Of a stretch of 64,000 bases of DNA, positions 1-6,767 are shown in pieces. Below the pieces are notes generated by a model. The model saw only the letters and a list, made by a program, of their open reading frames with translations, did not search any database and had not been told where the DNA came from. Numbering within the stretch: the stretch's first letter is position 1; the number at the start of each line of letters is the position of its first letter. Origin of the DNA: Streptomyces sp. A0958 (GTDB lineage Bacteria > Actinomycetota > Actinomycetes > Streptomycetales > Streptomycetaceae); assembly GCF_004795035.1 (NCBI RefSeq), contig NZ_SSBK01000009.1:62001-126000 (forward strand), in the 5' to 3' direction. Both the position numbers and the translations under genes were made by a program.

Positions 1-538
1 TGATCGGGTCCCGCCACCAGGACGGGCCCGACAGCGTCGGCGGCGCCTTCACCTCGGGCGGCGCGTCCGACACCGCCTGCGCGGCCGCCGCGTGCAGCGG
101 GTCCTGCGGATCGGCCGTCTTGCGCGCCTGCGTCCACATGGAGAACCCGAGAACCGCGAGCGACAGCATCGCGGAGAAGGCGAGCGTGCCGCCGTTGCCC
201 AGCATCGACAGGAACAGACCACAGCCGATCAGCGCGCACAGCACCGCGCTCAGCGACGCACCCTCGACGCGCCCCGACAGCAGCCGGCGCGCCCCGTTCT
301 CGTCCTCGCCCTCCAGCGGGATCAGCAGCCAGGCGAAGCCGTAGAAGATCAGCCCGAAGCCACCGGTCACGGAGAGCACACCGAGCACGATCCGGAAGAT
401 CACCGGATCGACCTCGCAGTACCGGCCGACCCCGCCGCACACCCCGGCCACCACCTTGTGCCGCGGGCTGCGGTGCAGGCGCGGTGCGGGCGGGGGAGGC
501 GGCGCGGCGCCGGGCGGCGCGTCCTGGGGAACGGTCAT
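1..538 (-). CDS. PspC-domain membrane protein (3' end outside window)
   Basis: The reading frame starts at the ATG complementary to 536-538 and runs off the left edge, so about 179 residues are visible. The N-terminus is Pro/Ala-rich and is followed by a PspC-type domain with HKVVAGVCGGVGRYCEVDP and hydrophobic segments ending in YGFAWLLIPLEGED. A further hydrophobic pair follows. PspC domains occur in membrane sensors of envelope stress. The gene is divergent from a histidine kinase that carries its own PspC domain, separated by 174 bp, which suggests a shared promoter region and a sensor/partner relationship. The family call is firm; the function is inferred. Confidence 0.8.
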   Translation of the reverse strand, partial: MTVPQDAPPGAAPPPPPAPRLHRSPRHKVVAGVCGGVGRYCEVDPVIFRIVLGVLSVTGGFGLIFYGFAWLLIPLEGEDENGARRLLSGRVEGASLSAVLCALIGCGLFLSMLGNGGTLAFSAMLSLAVLGFSMWTQARKTADPQDPLHAAAAQAVSDAPPEVKAPPTLSGPSWWRDPI

Positions 539-712
539 GGCTCCATGGTGACGGGCCCCGCGCCCCCGCGGCACCCGCCCCGACCCTGGCCGGTCCCTGA
601 TATTGATCCGCCCGGCCCTCAGGGGTGCCGAGGCGCCGCACCCCGGGTCTCAGGGTCGAAGTGGGGGCCGACCCTGATGCCGCCACCCGTACGGGCATGT
701 GACGATCGGGGC

Positions 713-2011
713 ATGCCAGCCGCCACCACCCGAGCCGCAAGCTCCCAGGCCCCCGACCCGGAGGAGCCGCCGCTGCGCAAGCTGTACCGCAGCGCCGACG
801 GCCGGCTGCTGGGCGGGGTCGCACGCGGGCTCGCCGGGCACCTCGGACTGCCGGTCGCCTGGCTGCGGTTCGTCTTCCTCGGACTGTTCTTCGCGGACGG
901 CCTCGGCGCGCTCCTGTACGCGGTGTTCTGGATCGTGGTCCCGCTCGGCGTCGGCGGCGTCGACACCCCCCGGTCCGTCTTCGAGACCGACGCCGACGGC
1001 AGGCGCCGGCTCCGCAAACCCGACCCGGGCCAGGTCTTCGCCCTCATCGCCCTGCTCGTCGGCGCCGTGATCTTCGTCGGCAACGTCGACATGGGCGGCA
1101 ACGCCGACCGCTACATCTGGCCGACCCTGCTCATCGGCGCCGGTTCCGTCCTGGTGTGGCGCCAGGCCGACAACGCCCGCCGCGCCCGCTGGGTGGAGGT
1201 CGGCAGCCGCCGCCGCGTCCTGCACCTGGCCCGCGCCCTGGCCGGTGTCGTCCTCGTCGGCCTCGGTCTCGCCGTCTTCATCGTCGTACGCGGCTCCGCC
1301 GCCCAGCTCGGCAACGTCCTCACCGCGGCCATCGCCGTCCTCACCGGCATCGCCCTGCTCGCCGGTCCCTACCTCGTCCGCATGACCCAGGACCTCTCCG
1401 AGGAACGCCTCATGCGCATCAGGGCCCAGGAGCGCGCCGAGGTCGCCGCCCACGTCCACGACTCCGTGCTGCACACCCTCACCCTGATCCAGCGCAACGC
1501 CGACGAGGCGGGCGAGGTCCGCCGGCTGGCCCGCGCCCAGGAACGCGAGCTGCGCAACTGGCTGTACAACCCCGAGGGCACCGGCAAGGACGAGGACGAC
1601 GAGCCCGAGACCATGGCCGAGGCGGTCAAACGGGCCGCGGCCGAGGTCGAGGACAAGCACGGCGTCCCGCTGGAGGTCGTCGTCGTCGGCGACTGCCCGC
1701 TCGACGAGAAGCTGGCCGCACAGATGCAGGCCGCGCGCGAGGCGATGGTCAACGCCGCCAAGTACGGTGGCGAGGGCGGCGCCGTCCAGGTCTACGCGGA
1801 GGTCGAGGGCCGTACGGTCTTCGTCTCCGTGCGCGACCGGGGCCCGGGATTCGACCTGGACTCCGTACCGGGGGACAGAATGGGCGTACGAGAATCGATC
1901 ATCGGCCGGATGCAGCGCAACGGCGGTACCGCCCGGCTGCGTTCGGTGCCCGGCGGGGGCACGGAAGTCGAGCTGGAGATGGAGAGGGCGAGCGATGAAC
2001 GGGACCACTGA
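713..2011 (+). CDS. Sensor histidine kinase with N-terminal PspC domain
   Basis: A 432-residue membrane histidine kinase. Residues about 25-85 form a PspC domain (LYRSADGRLLGGVARGLAG), followed by about four further membrane segments. A dimerisation/phosphoacceptor region of the HisKA_3 type follows, with the likely phospho-His at H249 in AHVHDSVLHTL. The C-terminus has the HATPase N box (EAMVNAAKY), a G1 box (DRGPGF) and a glycine-rich end. The start is the ATG at 713. The frame is open further upstream, but translation there is arginine-rich shadow sequence. The 3' end overlaps the response regulator by 17 nt, so the two are translationally coupled. This is the NarL-type two-component architecture; the signal is unknown but probably the envelope state, given the two PspC domains. 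Confidence 0.9.
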   Translation: MPAATTRAASSQAPDPEEPPLRKLYRSADGRLLGGVARGLAGHLGLPVAWLRFVFLGLFFADGLGALLYAVFWIVVPLGVGGVDTPRSVFETDADGRRRLRKPDPGQVFALIALLVGAVIFVGNVDMGGNADRYIWPTLLIGAGSVLVWRQADNARRARWVEVGSRRRVLHLARALAGVVLVGLGLAVFIVVRGSAAQLGNVLTAAIAVLTGIALLAGPYLVRMTQDLSEERLMRIRAQERAEVAAHVHDSVLHTLTLIQRNADEAGEVRRLARAQERELRNWLYNPEGTGKDEDDEPETMAEAVKRAAAEVEDKHGVPLEVVVVGDCPLDEKLAAQMQAAREAMVNAAKYGGEGGAVQVYAEVEGRTVFVSVRDRGPGFDLDSVPGDRMGVRESIIGRMQRNGGTARLRSVPGGGTEVELEMERASDERDH

Positions 2012-2699
2012 GGCGACCGGGGGCCACGAGGGCCCGGAGCGCCGGGTACGAGTCGTGCTCGTCGACGACCACCGGATGTTCCGCACCGGAGTACAGGCCG
2101 AGATCGGCCGCACCGAGGAGACCGGCGTCGAGGTCGTCGGAGAGGCGGCCGACGTCGACCAGGCGGTCACCGTCATCACGGCGACCCGCCCCGAGGTCGT
2201 CCTCCTCGACGTCCACCTCCCCGGCGGCGGCGGCGTCGAGGTGCTGCGTCGCTGCGCACCCCTGATGGGCACCGCCGAGAACCCGGTGCGCTTCCTCGCG
2301 CTGTCCGTCTCGGACGCCGCCGAGGACGTCATCGGCGTCATCCGGGGCGGCGCCCGCGGCTACGTCACCAAGACGATCACCGGCACCGACCTGGTCGACT
2401 CGGTCTTCCGGGTCCAGGACGGCGACGCGGTGTTCTCGCCCCGCCTCGCCGGCTTCGTCCTCGACGCCTTCGCCTCCACGGACGCGGCCCCGGTCGACGA
2501 GGACCTCGACCGGCTGACCCAGCGCGAGCGCGAGGTGCTGCGGCTGATCGCCCGGGGCTACGCGTACAAGGAGATCGCCAAGCAGCTGTTCATCTCGGTG
2601 AAGACGGTCGAGTCCCACGTCTCGGCGGTGCTGCGCAAGCTCCAGCTCTCCAACCGCCACGAACTGACCCGCTGGGCGACGGCCCGCCGACTGGTCTGA
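1995..2699 (+). CDS. NarL/LuxR-type response regulator
   Basis: A 234-residue response regulator. The receiver domain has acidic residues near the start (VLVDDHRMF), the phosphoacceptor Asp at about residue 72 in VVLLDVHLPGG and the conserved Lys in YVTKTI. The C-terminal LuxR helix-turn-helix begins LTQREREVLRLIARG and includes KTVESHVSAVLRKL. The ATG at 1995 lies inside the kinase gene, so the partner kinase is almost certainly its phosphodonor. The target promoters are not visible; the divergent PspC gene is the nearest candidate. Confidence 0.93.
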   Translation: MNGTTEATGGHEGPERRVRVVLVDDHRMFRTGVQAEIGRTEETGVEVVGEAADVDQAVTVITATRPEVVLLDVHLPGGGGVEVLRRCAPLMGTAENPVRFLALSVSDAAEDVIGVIRGGARGYVTKTITGTDLVDSVFRVQDGDAVFSPRLAGFVLDAFASTDAAPVDEDLDRLTQREREVLRLIARGYAYKEIAKQLFISVKTVESHVSAVLRKLQLSNRHELTRWATARRLV

Positions 2700-2731
2700 G
2701 CCGCCGCCCGGGGTGCGTCAGGCCGGGTGCG

Positions 2732-3493
2732 TCAGGCCGGGTCGAGCGAGATGTTCAGCTTCTCGCCGACCCTGCGGTAGCCGATGGACGCGTAGATCCG
2801 CTCCACATCGGGGTCGCCCGGCTCCAGCCACACCACCCGGCAGCCCCGCTCGAACGCGGTGCGCGTCAGGTGTACGGAGAGCGCGGCCCCGATGCCCCGG
2901 CGGCGGAACTCCGCGCCCACCGCGAGGCCCGCGAGTTCGCTGAGCCCGTCCACCGGGACCGAGCAGCCGCCCGCGCCGGCCGGGGTGCCGTCGACGGTCG
3001 CGAGGGCGGCGACCCCGCCGCCGGCCACCGCGTCGCGCAGCCAGCCGGCCGTGCCGTCCTCGGGCTCGCCGGTGCCGCCGTACCCGAGGTGCTGGACGAG
3101 GGCGGCGGCGTCGAACTCCGCGTCGGTGGCGGGCTCCGCCATGACGAGGCCCGCCACCGGCTTCGGGGTGACCAGGTCACCGGGGGCGCAGGCCAGGATC
3201 GGGGCGCGGTTCTCGACGGTGAACCCGGCGGCGAGCAGCGCTGGTTCGAGCGCGGGCGCCCAGCCGGGCAGGTACTCCAGGCGCGGCATCCGGTCCAGGT
3301 CGCGGAAGGCCGCTATGAGGTCGTCGAGTTCGCCGGGCGTCGGGTCGGCGTCCTGGTCGGGGATGGCGTAGTTGGCGTACTTCAGGGACCAGTCCGGGTT
3401 GTAGCGGATCGCGAACCGGCCGACCCGGACGTGGTCCGGGGAGTTGAGCGTGAGCGTGCGGGCGTGGGTCTGGACGTCGACGTCCAACGACAT
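2732..3493 (-). CDS. GNAT-family N-acetyltransferase
   Basis: A 253-residue protein. The C-terminal half is a GNAT domain with the acetyl-CoA pyrophosphate-binding loop FRRRGIGAALS (motif A), followed by CRVVWLEPGD and IYASIGYRRVGE near the end, the typical beta4-alpha4 region. The N-terminal half (about residues 1-120) looks like a diverged second GNAT-like lobe, with no clear acetyl-CoA loop. The substrate cannot be read from sequence. It converges with the response regulator, and its 5' end is about 40 bp from the stop of the NlpC/P60 gene on the same strand, so co-transcription is possible. Confidence 0.85.
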   Translation of the reverse strand: MSLDVDVQTHARTLTLNSPDHVRVGRFAIRYNPDWSLKYANYAIPDQDADPTPGELDDLIAAFRDLDRMPRLEYLPGWAPALEPALLAAGFTVENRAPILACAPGDLVTPKPVAGLVMAEPATDAEFDAAALVQHLGYGGTGEPEDGTAGWLRDAVAGGGVAALATVDGTPAGAGGCSVPVDGLSELAGLAVGAEFRRRGIGAALSVHLTRTAFERGCRVVWLEPGDPDVERIYASIGYRRVGEKLNISLDPA

Positions 3494-3535
3494 GCGCGGG
3501 TGTCCTCAAGGCAGTTGGGCTCGGAAAGCGGGAGC

Positions 3536-4582
3536 CTATGCCACTCGGGTCGCTCCCGCGAAAGGCATTTCGTCGATCGGCGCGACGCGGACCGGGGCAC
3601 CGGGACGCGGGGCGTGGATCATCTGGCCGTTGCCGATGTACAGGCCGACATGGCTGACGCCCGAGAAGAAGAACACCAGGTCCCCCGGGGCCAGTTCGGA
3701 CCGCGAGACGCGCCTGCCCGCGTTGATCTGGGTGTACGTGGTCCGGGGCAGCGAGACCCCGGCCGAGCGCCAGGCGGCCTGGGTGAGGCCGGAACAGTCG
3801 AACGAGGAGGGTCCGGTGGCGCCCCAGACGTACGGCTTGCCCAGCGCGCTGTAGGCGAAGGCGACGGCCTGGGCGGCGCGCGCGTTGGGTGCGGCGACCG
3901 CGCCGCGCGGGGCGCTGCGGTCGGCGTGGCCGGTGCCCCGGCCGTACTCGGAGGCCTCGTAGGCGGCGCGCTCGGCGGGGGAGAGGCGGGCGAGCAGGCT
4001 CCGGGCCTCGGCGAGCTTGGTGCGGACGGTCGCCCGGTGCTCCTTCAGGGCGGCCTGGCGGGCGGCCAGCTCGGTCAGCTTGTCCGCCGCCTCGGCACGC
4101 ACCTGGGCGATGTCGGCGACCTGGCGTTGCACCGAGCGGACCTCGGCCGCCCGGCGCTCGCCGGCCCGCTCCGCGTACGAGGCGCGCTCCAGGTACTGGT
4201 CGGGGTCGGAGGAGAGGGCCAGCTGCACGGAGGGGTCGAGCCCCGCGGAGCGGTACTGCGCGGCGGCGTACGCACCGAGGGCGTCGCGGGCGGTGTTGAG
4301 CCGCGCGGTCCTGCGGGCGGCCTCGTCGCGCAGGGCGTCGACCGACCTGGCGACGGCGGCCGCCTCGGTCTTCGCGCCGTTGTACTTCTCGGTGGCGGCC
4401 TCAGCCTCCCGGTACAGCCGGTCCGCCTGGGCCTTGACCTGGGCGGCGGTCGGCGCCGGGTCGGCGTGCGCGGCTCCCGGCAGCACGGCGGCGGTCGCGG
4501 CTCCGGCGAAGGCGAGGGTCGCCGCGGTGCGGGCTGCGGAGCCGGTGTACAGGCGCTGCCTGGGCTTGCGATGCGCTGCCAC
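3536..4582 (-). CDS. Secreted NlpC/P60 peptidoglycan endopeptidase
   Basis: A 348-residue exported hydrolase. The N-terminus is a basic stretch and hydrophobic signal sequence ending near GAAHADPAP. Residues about 40-200 are Ala/Arg/Glu-rich and predicted coiled coil. The C-terminal NlpC/P60 domain carries the Cys nucleophile in FDCSGLTQAAW, the His in VSHVGLYIGNG and a third polar residue in MIHAPRPGAP. Such enzymes cut the D-Glu-mesoDAP/LL-DAP stem bond and remodel the wall. The start is a GTG with GGAAGGA 11 nt upstream. It is a paralogue of the protein at 5292-6434, sharing domain order and the N-terminal sequence MA(S/A)HR.P. Unlike that gene, its leader shows no c-di-AMP riboswitch. Confidence 0.9.
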   Translation of the reverse strand: MAAHRKPRQRLYTGSAARTAATLAFAGAATAAVLPGAAHADPAPTAAQVKAQADRLYREAEAATEKYNGAKTEAAAVARSVDALRDEAARRTARLNTARDALGAYAAAQYRSAGLDPSVQLALSSDPDQYLERASYAERAGERRAAEVRSVQRQVADIAQVRAEAADKLTELAARQAALKEHRATVRTKLAEARSLLARLSPAERAAYEASEYGRGTGHADRSAPRGAVAAPNARAAQAVAFAYSALGKPYVWGATGPSSFDCSGLTQAAWRSAGVSLPRTTYTQINAGRRVSRSELAPGDLVFFFSGVSHVGLYIGNGQMIHAPRPGAPVRVAPIDEMPFAGATRVA

Positions 4583-4891
4583 GAGGGCGGGCGTCCTTCC
4601 GTGCGACGGCCCGGCGGGGTCTACCGGCGGGCTTCTGCGGTGGTCCGGCGAGGACAGTGCCTGGGGCCGGCCACCCGGGAAGGGACGCTAATCCGGGGAC
4701 ACGGGCGGGAGTCGTTTTGGCGCTTATTGCCCGCTCTTGGCGTGGCGTTGTCGCTGGACGACGCCGTATGGCCATGAATGACCGGAAAAATTGCCGCAGA
4801 TTCTAGCAATCAGTGCATTCGTCATTCAATCGGTCGGTACGCCACACCTGGTTGCGAGGTGCCGACGGGGTCGGGGCTAAGGTGCGGAACC
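4583..4891. other. Divergent intergenic region, no gene seen
   Basis: A 309-bp divergent region between the NlpC/P60 gene and a small membrane-protein gene. The part at about 4790-4850 is relatively AT-rich and likely holds promoters. Read toward the NlpC gene, the last 60 bases (CCGGTAG, then ACGGAAGGA) resemble the 3' tail of the riboswitch leader at 6457-6640, but the conserved AACCCGACAGCTAACC element is absent. No open frame here looks coding. Confidence 0.5.
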
Positions 4892-5245
4892 ATGCGCGTA
4901 CTCATCGATTTCGTCGTCGCCCTGCACATCATCGGCATCGCCGCCCTGCTCGGAGGCTTCCTCGGCCAGATGAAGGCGATGAAGGCCGGAACTGCCCGGT
5001 TCGTCCCCGGCATGCTGCACGGCGCGCTGACCATGCTGGTCACCGGGGTCGCCCTCGTCGGGCTCGACCAGGCCGACGACCACCCCGTGAACAACGTCAA
5101 GATCGGCATCAAGCTGCTGATCCTGGTCGTCATCCTCGGGCTCGTCTACGTCAAGCGGGACGAGGAGAAGGTGGGCAAGGGCCTCTTCGCGACGGTGGGC
5201 GCCCTGACCGTCGCCAACATCTTCATCGCCACGCTCTGGACCTGA
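4892..5245 (+). CDS. Small integral membrane protein, unknown function
   Basis: A 117-residue protein that is almost entirely hydrophobic, with about four membrane helices (for example FVVALHIIGIAALLGGFLG and a C-terminal GALTVANIFIATLW). There are short charged loops (KAMKAG, KRDEEKVGKG). The ATG at 4892 is chosen because the hydrophobic helix begins directly after it; the frame is open upstream but translates to non-membrane shadow sequence. I do not recognise a named family with confidence. It is monocistronic and followed by a strong hairpin. Confidence 0.8.
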   Translation: MRVLIDFVVALHIIGIAALLGGFLGQMKAMKAGTARFVPGMLHGALTMLVTGVALVGLDQADDHPVNNVKIGIKLLILVVILGLVYVKRDEEKVGKGLFATVGALTVANIFIATLWT

Positions 5246-5255
5246 GGGCCCCGGC

Positions 5256-5281
5256 GGGCCGGCCCGCTCCCGGGCCGGCCC
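5256..5281. terminator. Bidirectional hairpin between convergent genes
   Basis: A perfect 10-bp inverted repeat GGGCCGGCCC (5256-5265 and 5272-5281) with a 6-nt loop, directly after the membrane-protein stop and just before the stop of the convergent NlpC/P60 gene. It can serve both. No U-tract is present, as is usual in this GC range. Confidence 0.7.
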
Positions 5282-5291
5282 CCTTCCCGGG

Positions 5292-6434
5292 TCAGGCCGG
5301 GCGCACGCTTCCGTAGATCGGCATGTAGTAGATCGACTCCTCGCGCACGCTCGCCCCGGGCTTCGGTGCGTGGATCATCATGCCGTCGCCCTTGTAGATC
5401 CCGACGTGGCTGATGTCGTCGTAGAAGAAGACCAGGTCACCGGGGTGGAGATCCGCCGTGGCGATCCGGGTGCCGACGTTCACCTGGTCCCAGGTGGTCC
5501 GGGGTATGTCGACCCCGGCCGCCTTCCACGCCGCCTGGGTGAGCCCCGAGCAGTCGTACGAGGAGGGGCCGGCCGCCCCCCAGACGTAAGGCTTGCCGAT
5601 CTGCGCCCGGGCGAACGCGAGGACCTTCTCCGCCTTCGTCGAGGCGCTGCTGCCGGAGCCCGAACCGGAACCCGGGGCCGTCTCCGTGCCGCTGCCGCCG
5701 CCCGGCTCCTTCGCCTTGCGCGCGGCCTCCTTCTCAGCGGCGGCCTGCTTCTTCGCCAGCTCCGCCGCCCTGAGCCTGGCCTCCGCCTCCTTCTTGCGCT
5801 CCAGCTCCGCCAGGCGCGCCTTCTCCTCGGCGGTCAGCTTCGACAGCAGCGTCCGGGCCTCGGTCAGCTTGTTCTGGACGTTCTGCTTGCTGGTGCGCAG
5901 CGCGGTCTGCGACTCGGTCAGCGTCTCCAGGCTCTCGACCGCCTGGGCGCGCTGCTCGGACGCCTTGGCCTGCTGGGTGCGGAACTCCGTGACCGCCTGC
6001 TGCTGGCGGTCGGCCATCCGGTTCATCAGATGGGTCTGGTCGAAGAACGACTGCGGGTCGTCGGCCAGGAAGAAGGTCGCGGTCGGCGCGAGGGCGCCGT
6101 CGCGGTACTGGGCGGCGGCGTAGTTGCCGAGCGTCCTGCGGGCGTCGTTGACCTTCGCGGTGCGCTTGGCCACATCGTCCAGCAGCGTGTCGACCCTGGT
6201 CCGCTGCTTGTCCGTGGCCTCTTTCGCCTGGTTGTACTTCTGGGTCGCGGTGCCCGCCTGCCGGTAGAGGTCGTCGACCTTCTTCTGCACTTCCTCGATG
6301 CCGGGCTTGGGCGCGGGGGCGGCCATCGCGCTCTGCGAGGACAACAGGGTCACCGATGCCAGCGCGGCCGAGGTGAGCCCGATGGCGGGGGCGGTGGAGC
6401 GCACCCGGGTGCGCGGTCTGCGATGCGATGCCAA
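5292..6434 (-). CDS. Secreted NlpC/P60 endopeptidase under c-di-AMP riboswitch
   Basis: A 380-residue exported wall hydrolase. It has a signal sequence (TSAALASVTLLSSQSAMAA), a long coiled-coil region (about residues 35-240) with a Lys/Glu/Ala-rich heptad part, a Gly/Ser linker, and a C-terminal NlpC/P60 domain with the Cys in YDCSGLTQAAW and the His in ISHVGIYKGDG. I place the start at TTG (complement of 6432-6434), giving MASHRRP, because GGAAGGAG sits 9 nt upstream and the paralogue starts MAAHRKP. The ATG at 6441-6443 abuts the Shine-Dalgarno sequence and is less likely. The leader is a canonical ydaO/c-di-AMP riboswitch, so expression should fall when c-di-AMP is high, linking wall cleavage to osmotic control. 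Confidence 0.9.
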   Translation of the reverse strand: MASHRRPRTRVRSTAPAIGLTSAALASVTLLSSQSAMAAPAPKPGIEEVQKKVDDLYRQAGTATQKYNQAKEATDKQRTRVDTLLDDVAKRTAKVNDARRTLGNYAAAQYRDGALAPTATFFLADDPQSFFDQTHLMNRMADRQQQAVTEFRTQQAKASEQRAQAVESLETLTESQTALRTSKQNVQNKLTEARTLLSKLTAEEKARLAELERKKEAEARLRAAELAKKQAAAEKEAARKAKEPGGGSGTETAPGSGSGSGSSASTKAEKVLAFARAQIGKPYVWGAAGPSSYDCSGLTQAAWKAAGVDIPRTTWDQVNVGTRIATADLHPGDLVFFYDDISHVGIYKGDGMMIHAPKPGASVREESIYYMPIYGSVRPA

Positions 6435-6456
6435 GGCCGGCATCTCCTTCCGTGGA

Positions 6457-6640
6457 CCGCCTACCGGGTTAGCTGTCGGGTTCGGGCGGAACGGAAGGCT
6501 GCCCTACGGTCCAGTGGGGACGCGGACCGATTCACCCCGGTGCTGCGTGTGGGTCCCCGGTTCCGGGCGCCCCTGGGGGGAAGCCCGGATTCGGCGTGGA
6601 CGCCCGTTCGGCGTGGGTCGCCTCTGGGGGTACGGGTCGT
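6457..6640 (-). promoter_or_regulatory. c-di-AMP (ydaO/yuaA) riboswitch
   Basis: Read on the minus strand, this leader has the family's conserved blocks in order: GCCGAATCCGGG near the 5' side, then GGGGTGAATCGG, then GTAGGGCAGCC, and finally CCCGAACCCGACAGCTAACC followed by CGGTAGGCGG. The gene's ribosome site GGAAGGAG follows about 10 nt later. This class binds two c-di-AMP molecules and in actinobacteria commonly precedes rpf and NlpC/P60 genes as an off-switch. The 5' boundary is approximate. Confidence 0.93.
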
Positions 6641-6767
6641 CCGAACGAGCACGCTAGCCAACGCATGGCGCCGCTGTGAAGGTTGATGTTCGATATGCCC
6701 GATACATTTTCGTGACCTTCTCGGAGCGGGGCCCGGTGTCGGTCGGGAGCTTTAGACTCGGACAGCG

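Noticed and set aside
4583..4770. Second c-di-AMP riboswitch before the NlpC/P60 gene at 3536
   Set aside because: Only the last bases resemble the class; the conserved AACCCGACAGCTAACC and GGGGTGAAT blocks are absent.
2870..4777. Very long plus-strand open frame over the acetyltransferase and NlpC/P60 genes
   Set aside because: Gly/Val/Arg-rich shadow of GC-biased minus-strand genes; no domain and no ribosome site.
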